Positions 10,097-19,374 of a DNA stretch of 64,000 nt are shown in pieces (within the stretch, counting starts at the first letter, position 1; each line of letters starts with the position of its first letter). The translations under genes and the position numbers were made by a program. The notes below the pieces were generated by a model. The model was not told the origin of the DNA. It ran no database searches and saw only the letters and a program-made list of their open reading frames with translations. Source of the stretch: Saccharofermentans sp. (GTDB lineage: Bacteria > Bacillota > Clostridia > Saccharofermentanales > Saccharofermentanaceae); NCBI GenBank assembly GCA_024685385.1, contig JAIKVV010000113.1, positions 22,726 to 86,725 on the forward strand, given 5' to 3'.

Positions 10097-11215
10097 ATGA
10101 GCATCACGAAAACAATCTTCAAATCAACGGAGCAGCCCGGCAAGTACGATGACGTATCTTTCCTTTACCGCATGGAATCATCCAATGGTTCTTATGCCGA
10201 TATCACATCATACGGCTGCAGGGTAGTGGATCTTGTCGTAGCAGCCAAAGACGGAAGCATGACGGATGTCCTGTTGGGATTTAAGGATCTGGACGGTTAT
10301 TTTGCCGACACATGTTTTCACGGTGCCATAGTCGGACGTTCGGCTAACCGTATTGCCGGCGCTTCCTGTGTAATCGACGGTGTAAGATACGACCTTCCCG
10401 TAAATGACGGTCCTCATAATCTGCACTCGGGCACGCCTTCTTTCCAGGACCAGTTCTGGGACGGTAAGATCATTGATCCCGCCAAGGCTGATGCCATCAT
10501 CGCCGAATCAGCCATAAAGGGGATCGCATCCGTTGATTCCGATGCGCTCCTTCTGCATTATGTATCGCCCGACGGTGCTACGGGTTTCCCGGGCAACCTT
10601 GATACATATATACTTTATGCATGGCTTAGTGACAATACATTCTTCATGCTCTTCAAGGGCACATCCGACAAGGACACCGTCTTTGCTCCCACAAACCATT
10701 CATACTTCAATCTTAACGGCCATGATTCGGGTTATGTCGGATCTCACACCATTCAGCTCGATGCAGACAAGGTTTCATTGAAAGACGACTTTAACTGCTC
10801 CGACGGAAGATCCATGGATGTAACAGGAACTGATTTTGATGCAAGAGCAGGCGTTCCTCTTGAGCAGCTGATAAAGAGCAATGATCCTCAGATCACCATG
10901 TCCAAGGGTATCGATTCCAACTTCGAACTGTCAGGATATGACGGAACATTCAAAAAGTGCGCATCTCTTACGGGAGATAAGTCCGGCATCAAGATGGAAG
11001 TCCTGACGGATCTTCCCGGTATCCAGATCTATGCGGCAAACTTCCTGGGCGGAGACCTCGGCAAGACGGATAAGCCTTATAATCCCAATTATGCCGTCTG
11101 TATGGAAGCTCAGATGTTCCCTAACGCGGTAAACATCCCCGACTTCATTTCGCCCGTGATCAAGGCTGGAGAGACAAAATATCATGCCACGGGGTACAGA
11201 TTCGTTAATAATTGA
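10097..11215 (+). CDS. galM: Aldose 1-epimerase (mutarotase)
   Basis: Interconverts alpha and beta anomers of aldoses such as galactose and glucose. The 372-residue product has the galactose mutarotase fold markers: GRSANRIAGA (substrate-binding arginine region), NHSYFNLNGHDSG with the catalytic histidine, and C-terminal ...CMEAQMFPNAVN carrying the catalytic glutamate. The start follows a CAGGAGG site at 10082-10088. It is 32 bases after ppk1 and may be cotranscribed. No other sugar genes are adjacent, so the physiological sugar is not indicated. Confidence 0.92.
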   Translation: MSITKTIFKSTEQPGKYDDVSFLYRMESSNGSYADITSYGCRVVDLVVAAKDGSMTDVLLGFKDLDGYFADTCFHGAIVGRSANRIAGASCVIDGVRYDLPVNDGPHNLHSGTPSFQDQFWDGKIIDPAKADAIIAESAIKGIASVDSDALLLHYVSPDGATGFPGNLDTYILYAWLSDNTFFMLFKGTSDKDTVFAPTNHSYFNLNGHDSGYVGSHTIQLDADKVSLKDDFNCSDGRSMDVTGTDFDARAGVPLEQLIKSNDPQITMSKGIDSNFELSGYDGTFKKCASLTGDKSGIKMEVLTDLPGIQIYAANFLGGDLGKTDKPYNPNYAVCMEAQMFPNAVNIPDFISPVIKAGETKYHATGYRFVNN

Positions 11216-11238
11216 CGGGTTTTATGCCGTTTTGGTGA

Positions 11239-11267
11239 ATGACAGTATGATATGCAAGTAATATAAT
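11239..11267 (+). promoter_or_regulatory. Promoter of ilvE
   Basis: ATGACA (11239-11244), 17-base spacer, TATAAT (11262-11267), 34 bases before the ATG at 11302. One mismatch in the whole -35/-10 pair relative to the vegetative consensus. Confidence 0.72.
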
Positions 11268-11301
11268 TACGTGAATAACACTAAAAAGAAGGTGATTATC
11301 G

Positions 11302-12336
11302 ATGGAAAAGAAGAATCTTGATTGGAGCAATCTCACATTCAGTTATCAGAAGACTGACAAGAGATTCGTAGCTAACTATAAGAACGGAGCCTGGGATGAA
11401 GGCGCTCTCGTCGATGATGACATGATCGTCATGAGTGAAGACGCAGGCGTTCTCCAGTATGCCCAGACTGTTTTCGAAGGCCTTAAGGCTTATACCACAA
11501 AGGACGGCAAGATCGTAACATTCCGTCCCGACCTCAATGCTGACCGTCTGCACGATTCTGCAGTAAGACTTGAGATCCCCCCGATCTCCAAGGAGATGTT
11601 CTTAAGATCTATCCATGAAGTAGTCGAAGCTAATGCAGCATGGGTTCCTCCTTACGGAACCGGCGCAAGCCTCTACTTAAGACCTTACATCTTCGGTATT
11701 TCTCCCGTTATCGGTGTTAAGCCTGCTGACGACTATCAGTACAGAGTTTTTGCAACACCTGTAGGACCTTACTTCAAGGGCGGCGCTAAGCCTATTTCTG
11801 TTAAGATCTCTGACTTCGACCGTGCAGCTCCGAGAGGAACAGGCAACATCAAGGCAGGTCTTAACTATGCCATGAGCATGCATGCCATCGTTACGGCTCA
11901 TAACGAAGGATTTGCAGAGAATATCTATCTTGATCCCGCTACGCGCACCAAGATCGAGGAGACGGGCGGAGCCAACATACTGCTCGTTGCAAATGACGAT
12001 ACGCTCGTTGTTCCGAAGTCGGACAGCATCCTGCCTTCCATCACGAGAAGGAGCCTTGTTTATGTTGCAGAGCACTACTGCGGCATGAAGGTTGTCGAGA
12101 GAGAAGTCTACCTCAAGGAGATCTTCGACGGCGAATTCAAGGAATGCGGTCTCTGCGGTACAGCTGCAGTTATCTCTCCTGTCGGCAAGATCACCGATCA
12201 CGGCAAGGAATTCGAGTTCGCAAGCGGCATGGAGGAGATGGGTCCCTGGATGACAAAGATCCGTTCCACTCTTACCGGAATCCAGGAAGGCGACATCGAA
12301 GCACCCGAAGGCTGGATCTATACGGTTGTAGAGTAA
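11302..12336 (+). CDS. ilvE: Branched-chain amino acid aminotransferase
   Basis: PLP enzyme that transaminates the 2-oxo acids of leucine, isoleucine and valine. The 344-residue product belongs to the longer fold-type IV BCAT subclass. The Schiff-base lysine is K184 in GNIKAGLNYA. Other class markers are VFEGLKAY near the N-terminus and EETGGANI before the C-terminal part. It is a single gene with its own promoter (11239-11267) and terminator (12357-12393). It completes leucine synthesis begun by leuCDB at 1291-4181. Confidence 0.95.
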   Translation: MEKKNLDWSNLTFSYQKTDKRFVANYKNGAWDEGALVDDDMIVMSEDAGVLQYAQTVFEGLKAYTTKDGKIVTFRPDLNADRLHDSAVRLEIPPISKEMFLRSIHEVVEANAAWVPPYGTGASLYLRPYIFGISPVIGVKPADDYQYRVFATPVGPYFKGGAKPISVKISDFDRAAPRGTGNIKAGLNYAMSMHAIVTAHNEGFAENIYLDPATRTKIEETGGANILLVANDDTLVVPKSDSILPSITRRSLVYVAEHYCGMKVVEREVYLKEIFDGEFKECGLCGTAAVISPVGKITDHGKEFEFASGMEEMGPWMTKIRSTLTGIQEGDIEAPEGWIYTVVE

Positions 12337-12356
12337 TTTCAGAAATCATTAAACCG

Positions 12357-12393
12357 ACAGGCTGTCCTGCATATGCGGGGCAGCCTGTTTTTT
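12357..12393 (+). terminator. Terminator of ilvE
   Basis: Inverted repeat ACAGGCTG (12357-12364) / CAGCCTGT (12381-12388), with an inner stem around TGCATATGC, followed by a run of six T. Confidence 0.85.
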
Positions 12394-12416
12394 GCCGTAT
12401 TTAGCCCCTGTCTGAA

Positions 12417-12425
12417 TGGTATAAT
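12417..12425 (+). promoter_or_regulatory. Extended -10 promoter of LRR-SLH paralogue 2
   Basis: TGGTATAAT, an extended -10 element, ends at 12425, 40 bases before the ATG at 12466. No good -35 box at 17 bases, as is common for extended -10 promoters. Confidence 0.55.
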
Positions 12426-12465
12426 GTAACCCGGTACAAAAAATATATAAGAAGGTGAATCAACA

Positions 12466-14217
12466 ATGAAGAAGATCATCCTTGCAGCCCTTATGGCTTC
12501 GACTGTCGCTCTGGCAGGTCTTAATGCTTCGGCAGATACAAAGATCAAGATATCAGATGCATTCCCGGATCAGTATTTCAGGGAATATGTGGCAGATGAA
12601 TTCGATCTTAACGGTGACGGCTACCTGTCTCAATCGGAATGTGACAAAGTTACGGAGATCTCTGCCAGCTTTTCCGTTCACAGAGTGAAGGAGCTTACCG
12701 GAATCAAATACTTTAAGAACCTCACATATCTGAATGTCATCTATCAGGATATAGAGTCTGTTGACCTTTCGAAGAATACGAAACTTGAAGAACTCTGGAT
12801 CAGGGGAAACGCTCTGTCCAAGCTTGACCTTTCAAATAATAAGGCTCTTAAAAAGCTCTCATGCGGAGAAAGCAATCTTACGAGTTTAAATGTTGCTGAT
12901 TTCACGAAACTCGAAGATATTGACTGTTTCAACAGCAAACTGACATCGATCGATATATCGGGCTGTACCGCTCTTAAGGATCTGGATGTATACGGAAACC
13001 AGATGAAGAAACTCTACATTGGGGATAATATCAATCTGGAGCGTGTCGACTGTCACAGCAATAAGATCACATCTCTTGATGTCAGCAAGAACAAGAAACT
13101 GACAAAACTCTCCTGTTACGATAACGACCTTAAGGAACTTGATATCAGCAACAATACCGAGCTTGAGTCTCTCAACTGTTCAGATAACCGGCTGACGGAA
13201 CTTGATCTTACCGGCATTCACGGACTTACTCATCTTTATTGCCATACTAACAAGATAACGTATCTTGATATCTCACCTTCAAAGGGTCTTGTCATTGCAT
13301 ACCATTCCAATGAGGAATATGACGACTATAATGATCCCTCATATATCATCTACGACTACACGCCTGACGATTTTGACCGTACGGGCAGGGGAGATTATAC
13401 TCTCGAAGTCGATATCGGCGTTAAGATCAAAGCAAATTACATCAAGCTTACGGCCGACAATGAAAATCCCGTTTGCGGCAAGACCACCAAGATAAAGGTA
13501 ACGAGACAAGGCATCGATAAGAATGCAATAGTAAAGTGGTCCACTTCCGATAAGACTGCCGCAACGGTCGATTCCTCGGGCGTTGTTAAAGCCAAGAAGG
13601 CAGGATATGTAACTATCACGGCTGACGTTGCAGGAGTAAGAGACAGCATAAGGCTCTTCGTTCTTTATAAGGACGTCACCAACAAGAAAGACTTCTGGTA
13701 TAACCCCACGAACAGGCTCACACAGATGGGCGTCGTCAAAGGTTATGACAACATGACTCTCTTTAAGCCCGCAAATAAGTGCACACGTGCGCAGATGGTT
13801 ACATTTATCTGGAGGCTTGAGGGTTGTCCTGAACCTGATTCTGCAACCTGCACCTTCTCTGACGTGGAACCGGACGACTATTTCTTTAAGCCTGTTATCT
13901 GGGCAGTCGAAAAAGGCATTACCACAGGATATTCCGACGGCAAGTTCAAGCCTCAGAATGTCTGCACAAGAGCCCAGACGGTAACGTTCCTTTGGAGACT
14001 TGCAGGTTCGCCTGATTACATGAAGAACTATAAGTGCAAGTTTAGTGACGTCAAAAAGAGTGATTATTATTATCTGCCTGTTATCTGGGCATCAGAATGC
14101 GGCATTGTCTCAGGCTACAAAGACAATACTTTTAAGCCCAAGGGTGAGTGCTTAAGACGGCAGATGGTCACATTCCTCTATAAATATCATCTTGTGGAGA
14201 CGGATGATATGGATTGA
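12466..14217 (+). CDS. Secreted EF-hand/LRR/Big2/SLH surface protein (paralogue 2)
   Basis: Predicted exported envelope protein of 583 residues: signal peptide (1-23, cleaved near NASADT), a canonical EF-hand loop (FDLNGDGYLSQSE, about 45-57), about ten LRRs of the LDxSxNxxLxxL class (70-275), a Big2-like domain (about 320-395, VKWSTSDKTAATVDSSGVV), and three SLH-type modules (400-583) with CTRAQMVTFIWRLEG and CTRAQTVTFLWRLAG. It lacks the C-terminal FVNGKG shared by the other three paralogues and ends VETDDMD. An extended -10 promoter precedes it and a stem-loop follows. The LRR ligand is unknown. Confidence 0.87.
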   Translation: MKKIILAALMASTVALAGLNASADTKIKISDAFPDQYFREYVADEFDLNGDGYLSQSECDKVTEISASFSVHRVKELTGIKYFKNLTYLNVIYQDIESVDLSKNTKLEELWIRGNALSKLDLSNNKALKKLSCGESNLTSLNVADFTKLEDIDCFNSKLTSIDISGCTALKDLDVYGNQMKKLYIGDNINLERVDCHSNKITSLDVSKNKKLTKLSCYDNDLKELDISNNTELESLNCSDNRLTELDLTGIHGLTHLYCHTNKITYLDISPSKGLVIAYHSNEEYDDYNDPSYIIYDYTPDDFDRTGRGDYTLEVDIGVKIKANYIKLTADNENPVCGKTTKIKVTRQGIDKNAIVKWSTSDKTAATVDSSGVVKAKKAGYVTITADVAGVRDSIRLFVLYKDVTNKKDFWYNPTNRLTQMGVVKGYDNMTLFKPANKCTRAQMVTFIWRLEGCPEPDSATCTFSDVEPDDYFFKPVIWAVEKGITTGYSDGKFKPQNVCTRAQTVTFLWRLAGSPDYMKNYKCKFSDVKKSDYYYLPVIWASECGIVSGYKDNTFKPKGECLRRQMVTFLYKYHLVETDDMD

Positions 14218-14245
14218 TCAAGCCATAATCTGTGGTTTCAAAAGG

Positions 14246-14270
14246 GACAGCCCCGCTGACGGGGCTGTCT
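14246..14270 (+). terminator. Stem-loop after LRR-SLH paralogue 2
   Basis: Perfect 10-bp stem GACAGCCCCG (14246-14255) / CGGGGCTGTC (14260-14269) with a CTGA loop. The T-run is short (TCTCTTG), so termination may be partial. Confidence 0.65.
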
Positions 14271-14329
14271 CTTGAAAATATATGCTTCGTAGTAATAAAA
14301 TATGTTAGTTTCATTTTAAGGCGGGGGAT

Positions 14330-15193
14330 ATGAAGAAGATAAGTTTAATGGTCCTGTTGATCTTTTTGATCTCAGTTATTTCGGGATGTAAGATAAATAC
14401 TTCATCGGCTGCTCTGAAGGATATAAACAAGACGGCTGATAACAAGTTTACCTGCACATATGAGGGCGTAAAACATGATTTTATCGTCTATCTGCCTGAT
14501 GAATCCAAGGATGCTCCCATGGTAATACTGCTCCACGGATATGGGGAATCGGCAGAAGCTTTCAGGTCAAAGACTGATTTTCATGAAAGATCACTTGAAA
14601 GAGGATATGCTGCAGTATATGTCAGCGCTTCTTCTTCGGGATGGAATTCCGGCATAGCTGCTGACGGTAATGATGATGTCGCCTTTCTCAAGGCTCTGGC
14701 GGGATACCTTCAGGATGAATATCACTTAAGCAAAGATAAGACATACATAACCGGTTTCAGCAACGGTGGCTTTATGGTGCACAGGATCGCCATGGAAGCG
14801 CAGGACGTTTTTCATGGCTGCGTCAGTGTTTCAGGGAAGATGCCGAAGTCGATCTGGCAAGCGAAGAATGATGCTAACGGCGTAAGTTTTTTCCAGGTAA
14901 CAGGCGAGAGGGACGATGTAGTCCCGAAGCATAGCGACAAGAGCGCGGATTCTTCCATCGATCCTGCAATAGAAGATGTCATGGATTACTGGGTCTCGAC
15001 AAACGGTCTTTCTTTGGAGTCTGAGGATGAGATCGGAAACGGATCCCATCTTAAGAAATACTCTTCAGAAGGCAGGAAGAATAAGGTTTGGGATCTTACC
15101 GTAAAGGACGGAAAACATTCCTGGCCTGATGAAGGGATCAACGGTTTTGTTATCAATGACCTGATATTGGATTTCTTTGATTCCGTTAGATAA
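14330..15193 (+). CDS. Lipoprotein esterase of the PHB depolymerase/feruloyl esterase (LpqC-like) family
   Basis: Secreted alpha/beta-hydrolase, probably a carbohydrate or aryl esterase tethered to the membrane outer face. The signal peptide ends in a lipobox (VISGC, Cys20). Then come the oxyanion segment VILLHGYGESAEAF, nucleophile S144 in GFSNGGF, an aspartate in GERDDVVPKHS, and a histidine in DGKHSWP. Together they make a complete Ser-Asp-His triad. The length of 287 residues is typical of single-domain members. Substrate (feruloyl or acetyl xylan, hydroxybutyrate) cannot be told. The 3' end overlaps the convergent DUF975 gene by 8 bases. Confidence 0.82.
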   Translation: MKKISLMVLLIFLISVISGCKINTSSAALKDINKTADNKFTCTYEGVKHDFIVYLPDESKDAPMVILLHGYGESAEAFRSKTDFHERSLERGYAAVYVSASSSGWNSGIAADGNDDVAFLKALAGYLQDEYHLSKDKTYITGFSNGGFMVHRIAMEAQDVFHGCVSVSGKMPKSIWQAKNDANGVSFFQVTGERDDVVPKHSDKSADSSIDPAIEDVMDYWVSTNGLSLESEDEIGNGSHLKKYSSEGRKNKVWDLTVKDGKHSWPDEGINGFVINDLILDFFDSVR

Positions 15194-16067
15194 CTTCAGT
15201 TTCCGTTTCGGGTTCAACAGCTGATACCGTTACGGGGATCTCGCCTTCATTTATGATGTTTTCGGAAAGTGCTTTCAATTTCATCTGCTCATAGAATTCG
15301 ATATAGGTTGCTTCCATGTAAGGATCAAGGAAGAGGAAACCGAGCCCGAAGAAAGTGGCAGAAGCCAGTATCATCCATCCGAGGAAAGATAATTGGAGTA
15401 CGAACAGATCCCATTTTTGTCCCTTCATGGTCTTCTTACTTATCTCGAAAGCGCGTGCAACCGGGATGGAAGGGTTTTCGGCAGTGATGTAAGGCACCAG
15501 GAAATAAGAATAGCTCTTGATGATTCCCGGTATGATGAAGAGAAGAGACCACAGACCGATATAAAGGTCCCTCATGAACATCATCTTTACGATGGAAGAA
15601 TAACTGCCTCTGGTAAAGGACGTAACAAGATCACGGACTCTGCCCATGTTATTGCGGTTGTTTACATAGAAAAGGTTTTTCGAAACGGCAAAAGGATTGA
15701 CCAGGAATATCTGGATCAAGGTCTTTACGATGAGGATGCAGATCATTATGAGCAGATAGACCGTAAAGAAGATGGTTACGGAAAGTATCACCAGCTGAAC
15801 TGCATCATCGGCATTGGATTTTCCCACAAGGGTCTCAAAGATATTCTGAAGAGACAGAGTCGATCCGTCAGGAAGCTGTCCTTGAGCATCCTTGATCTTT
15901 CCCGCGTTGAGGATGCCAGAGATGGGCATAAAGAGGTTGCCTGATGCGGAATTAAGGCCCAGCGTGCTTATGATCGCGAATATTCCGGATACTACTACTG
16001 CCCACCAGTAGCGGTATCCCGAAAGAGCACTCTTTGCCTTGTTTTTTAGTTCTTTACGTGTCCACAT
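15186..16067 (-). CDS. DUF975 family integral membrane protein
   Basis: Membrane protein of unknown function, 293 residues with about six hydrophobic segments. The N-terminal signature MWTRKELKNKAKSAL followed by YRYWWAVVVSGIF is diagnostic of the family. A cytosolic-looking segment NNMGRVRDLVTSFTRGSY and a later PSIPVARAFEISKKTM stretch are also conserved in it. The start at 16067 follows an AGGGGG site; the longer in-frame start at 16109 is less likely. It is the third gene of the leftward gltX-glnS operon, 46 bases after glnS. The link to tRNA charging is probably only positional. Confidence 0.78.
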   Translation of the reverse strand: MWTRKELKNKAKSALSGYRYWWAVVVSGIFAIISTLGLNSASGNLFMPISGILNAGKIKDAQGQLPDGSTLSLQNIFETLVGKSNADDAVQLVILSVTIFFTVYLLIMICILIVKTLIQIFLVNPFAVSKNLFYVNNRNNMGRVRDLVTSFTRGSYSSIVKMMFMRDLYIGLWSLLFIIPGIIKSYSYFLVPYITAENPSIPVARAFEISKKTMKGQKWDLFVLQLSFLGWMILASATFFGLGFLFLDPYMEATYIEFYEQMKLKALSENIINEGEIPVTVSAVEPETETEVI

Positions 16068-16113
16068 GTCGTTATCCCCCTTATCCAAAGACCTTGTGTT
16101 ACGGATCAAATTA

Positions 16114-17775
16114 TTATTCCGGCCTGTAGCTGTCCTTCAGTGACACTGCCCTGTTGAAGACGAGATGGTCAGGCGTGGAATCCTTGCTGTCACAGCAGAA
16201 ATACCCTACGCGCAAGAACTGGAATCTGTCGGAGGGGTTAGTGTCCTTAAGGCTTGCTTCTACCTTGGCATCCTTGATGACCGTCAAAGAATCGGGATTG
16301 ATGAAATCCAGATAATTACAGTCTGCCAGATCGGGCTGCTCGGTCGTAAAGAGACGGTCGTAGAGCCTGATCTCTGCATCGAGACAATCGGCAGCATTGA
16401 CCCAGTGAATGGTTGCCTTGATCTTGCGTCCGTCAGCGGGATTACCGCCACGGCTTTCTGTGTCATATGTGCAGTGAACGGCGGTTACATTACCGTTTTC
16501 ATCCTTGTCGCATCCTGTGCACTTGATGATATAAGCGGACTTGAGCCTTACTTCGTTGCCGGGGAAGAGACGGAAGTATTTCTTTGCAGGTTCTTCCATG
16601 AAGTCCTCTGCATCGATCCATAACTCTTTCGAGAAGGATACTTTCCTTACGCCGTCTGCTTCATTCTCGGGATTGTTCTCGACAGTGAATTCCTCTGTCA
16701 TACCATCCGGATAGTTATCGATTATGAGCTTGACGGGATGAAGTACGGCCATGGCGCGCTTCGCTTTTTTGTTGAGATCTTCTCTTAAACAGTATTCAAG
16801 GAATGCAAAATCAACTACGGAATTGATCTTGGCAACACCGTTCCTTGTATGGAACTCGCGGATAGCTTCAGGTGTATAGCCTCTGCGCCTTAAGCCGCAG
16901 AGAGTCGGCATCCTGGGATCGTCCCAGCCGTCAACATAACCGGACTCGATGAGATTGCGCAGCTTTCTCTTGGAAAGAACGGTGTGCGTGATGCCGAGAC
17001 GGGCGAATTCGATCTGACGGGGCTTGCATTCCACGGATGTATTGTTTACGACCCAGTCGTACAAGGGTCTGTGGGATTCAAACTCGAGAGAACAGAGCGA
17101 ATGTGTAATGCCTTCGAGAGCATCCTCGAGAGGATGAGCAAAGTCGTACATGGGGTAGATGACCCATTTGGTTCCCTGTCTGTGGTGGGGAAGACGGTTG
17201 ATGCGGTAAATGACGGGATCGCGCATGTTGAAGTTGCCTGATGCAAGATCGATCTTGGCGCGCAATGTCATGGAACCGTCAGGGAATTCCCCGTTCTTCA
17301 TTCTCTCGAAAAGATCGAGAGACTCCTCGATGGGACGGTCCCTGTAAGGGCTTGCTGCAGGAGTCTTGGTGTCTCCCCGCATTTCCTTCATCTGCTCAGG
17401 TGTGAGCTCGCAGACATATGCCAGGCCCTTTTTGATGAGCTCGACGGCATATTCATACATCTTGTCGAAGTAATCGGAAGCGTAGTAGAATCTGTCTTCC
17501 CAGTCATGTCCCAGCCACTTGATGTCTTCTTTTATGGCATCGACGAATTCCTCGTCTTCTTTTGTGGGGTTGGTATCGTCCATGCGGAGATTGCACATGC
17601 CGCCATAGAGCTCGGCTGTGCCGAAGTCGATCTCCAGGGCCTTTGCGTGACCTATGTGAAGGTAACCGTTAGGCTCGGGAGGGAAACGGGTATGTACTTT
17701 CTGCCCGTAACATCTGCCGCCTTCTTTTAATTCTTCGTCGATTATCTCGTGTATGAAATTCTTTCCGTCCGCCAT
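16114..17775 (-). CDS. glnS: Glutaminyl-tRNA synthetase
   Basis: Charges tRNA-Gln directly with glutamine. The 553-residue product has the class I signatures PPEPNGYLHIGHAKA (HIGH) and VLSKRKL (KMSKS equivalent). It also has the GlnRS-type NLRMDDTNP segment and a C-terminal two-barrel anticodon-binding region, with DRFQFLRVGYFCCD near the end. The length matches E. coli GlnRS (554). Most Firmicutes lack GlnRS and use GluRS plus GatCAB, so its presence right after gltX suggests a lineage that gained the direct route. It starts 15 bases after gltX in the same leftward operon. Confidence 0.95.
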   Translation of the reverse strand: MADGKNFIHEIIDEELKEGGRCYGQKVHTRFPPEPNGYLHIGHAKALEIDFGTAELYGGMCNLRMDDTNPTKEDEEFVDAIKEDIKWLGHDWEDRFYYASDYFDKMYEYAVELIKKGLAYVCELTPEQMKEMRGDTKTPAASPYRDRPIEESLDLFERMKNGEFPDGSMTLRAKIDLASGNFNMRDPVIYRINRLPHHRQGTKWVIYPMYDFAHPLEDALEGITHSLCSLEFESHRPLYDWVVNNTSVECKPRQIEFARLGITHTVLSKRKLRNLIESGYVDGWDDPRMPTLCGLRRRGYTPEAIREFHTRNGVAKINSVVDFAFLEYCLREDLNKKAKRAMAVLHPVKLIIDNYPDGMTEEFTVENNPENEADGVRKVSFSKELWIDAEDFMEEPAKKYFRLFPGNEVRLKSAYIIKCTGCDKDENGNVTAVHCTYDTESRGGNPADGRKIKATIHWVNAADCLDAEIRLYDRLFTTEQPDLADCNYLDFINPDSLTVIKDAKVEASLKDTNPSDRFQFLRVGYFCCDSKDSTPDHLVFNRAVSLKDSYRPE

Positions 17776-17790
17776 TTTAATCCTCCGATA

Positions 17791-19251
17791 TTATGCCTTG
17801 AGTCTTTCAAGTGATCTCTTGATCCTGTTAAGCGATTCCTCCTTGCCGACGAGCATCATGACCTCTGCTGCGCCTCCGGGGGTGACTGCAACGCCTGCCG
17901 CAGCGATCCTTACGGGCCACATTACAACAGAGTTCTTCAGTTCATGGGATTCGGCATAGTCCTTCATTACATCTGTCAGGCCCTCACGGGTCCAGTCACA
18001 ATTTTCGAGAAGGGGAAGAATGTCTGTTAATACTTCAACGGAACTCTCTTTCGAAGACTTGCTCTTTTTGTGACAGAAGAGTTCAAGATCAAAGTCTGAA
18101 TAACTGTTAATGAAAGACAGTTTCTCCTTGATCTGCGTGAATCTCGTGATCCTGGGCTGCAAGATCTCTATGAGAAGATCATGTGAATCTTCCTTTATAC
18201 CTGCCTCATCAAAGTAAGGCTTGGCATTGCTTATGAATTCATCAGGAGACATGGCCTTGATGTGTTCTGCATTGACCCACTCGAGCTTATCGTAGTCAAA
18301 TACGGCAGGAGATTTGGAGATACCTGCTATATCGAATGCTTTGATGAGCTCATCCATGCTGAATATCTCCTGATTGTCTTTGGGAGCCCATCCCAGGAGT
18401 GCAATGTAATTGATGATCGCTTCGGGAAGGAAGCCTTCCTCGACGAGATCCATGAATCCTGTCGAGCCGTGACGCTTGGAGAGCTTGGAGATGACTTCCT
18501 TGCCTTCCTCGTCCGTTGATTTGCCCATTATGAGAGGCAGATGGATATAAACGGGAGTATCCCATCCGAATGCTTCGTAAAGAAGATTGTATTTGGGTGT
18601 GGATGACAGATACTCGGAACCTCTTACGACATGGGTAATGTTCATCGTGTGGTCATCTATGACATTTGCGAAGTTGTAGGTGGGGAAGCCGTCTGCCTTG
18701 ATGAGTATCTGGTCATCAAGATCCTTGTTGGGGAAGGAGATGTGACCATATACGAGGTCATCATATTCGGTAACCCCGTCAAGCGGCATCTTCTGCCTTA
18801 TGACATAGGGAATGCCTGCTTCGAGATTTGCCTTGATGACATCCTCCGGAAGATCACGGCAATGTCTGTCGTAACCGGAAAGGCCTTCTTCGGAATCCGA
18901 TCTCAAGGATTCCAGCCTCTCTTTGGAACAAAAGCACCTGTAAGCCTTGCCTTCGGCGATAAGCTGGTCGGCGTAGGGTTTATAGAGTCCCAGTCGCTCG
19001 GACTGGACGTAGGGACCGAAGTTGCCGCCTATGTCGGGACCTTCATCATGGGAAAGCCCTGCAAGTTTTAAAGTGTTGTATATAACGTCCGTGGCGCCCT
19101 CGACGAACCTCTCGCGGTCAGTATCCTCGATCCTGAGAACGAAAGTCCCGTCCTCGTGTTTTGCGATCAGGTATTCATAGAGCGCGGTCCTTAAGTTGCC
19201 TACATGCATGAAGCCTGTGGGGCTGGGTGCAAATCTTGTTCTGATGGTCAT
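17791..19251 (-). CDS. gltX: Glutamyl-tRNA synthetase
   Basis: Charges tRNA-Glu, and possibly tRNA-Gln if non-discriminating. The 486-residue class I synthetase has RFAPSPTGFMHVGNLRTALY (HIGH motif) near the N-terminus and KLSKRHGS (KMSKS) near residue 250. A GGAGG site lies before the ATG at 19251. It is first in the leftward gltX-glnS-DUF975 operon. The upstream region contains a TATAAT-bearing palindrome at 19284-19301 shared with the divergent gene at 19375. Coexistence with GlnRS predicts a Glu-specific (discriminating) enzyme, but this cannot be read from the sequence by eye. Confidence 0.96.
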   Translation of the reverse strand: MTIRTRFAPSPTGFMHVGNLRTALYEYLIAKHEDGTFVLRIEDTDRERFVEGATDVIYNTLKLAGLSHDEGPDIGGNFGPYVQSERLGLYKPYADQLIAEGKAYRCFCSKERLESLRSDSEEGLSGYDRHCRDLPEDVIKANLEAGIPYVIRQKMPLDGVTEYDDLVYGHISFPNKDLDDQILIKADGFPTYNFANVIDDHTMNITHVVRGSEYLSSTPKYNLLYEAFGWDTPVYIHLPLIMGKSTDEEGKEVISKLSKRHGSTGFMDLVEEGFLPEAIINYIALLGWAPKDNQEIFSMDELIKAFDIAGISKSPAVFDYDKLEWVNAEHIKAMSPDEFISNAKPYFDEAGIKEDSHDLLIEILQPRITRFTQIKEKLSFINSYSDFDLELFCHKKSKSSKESSVEVLTDILPLLENCDWTREGLTDVMKDYAESHELKNSVVMWPVRIAAAGVAVTPGGAAEVMMLVGKEESLNRIKRSLERLKA

Positions 19252-19283
19252 TACCGGTATTCCTCCGATCGGTCTTATAGCCT

Positions 19284-19301
19284 CGTATATTATAATATAC
19301 G
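19284..19301. promoter_or_regulatory. 18-bp perfect palindrome between divergent gltX and DHQS-like gene
   Basis: CGTATATTATAATATACG is its own reverse complement and contains an overlapping TATAAT on each strand. It could serve as -10 region for both directions or as an operator. No good -35 box was found for either direction. Confidence 0.5.
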
Positions 19302-19332
19302 CGACAACACGGAATATTTTAACACTTTTGTG

Positions 19333-19351
19333 GTAATATACAATGTATTAC
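19333..19351 (+). promoter_or_regulatory. Interrupted palindrome over a possible -10 box of the DHQS-like gene
   Basis: GTAATA (19333-19338) and TATTAC (19346-19351) flank TACAATG, which holds a -10-like TACAAT at 19339-19344. It is 24 bases before the TTG start at 19375. Possible operator/promoter overlap; the -35 is weak. Confidence 0.35.
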
Positions 19352-19374
19352 GACAAGTCAGGAGACAGCTGAAT

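Noticed and set aside
15393..15944. Forward open frame of 183 codons opposite the DUF975 gene
   Set aside because: The reverse frame has a family signature, membrane segments, a ribosome binding site and operon context. The forward frame has none.
19204..19374. Longer N-terminus for the DHQS-like gene
   Set aside because: It would start inside gltX and read Cys/Ser/Tyr-rich sequence without homology. TTG 19375 has a GGAGA site and begins at the family N-terminus.
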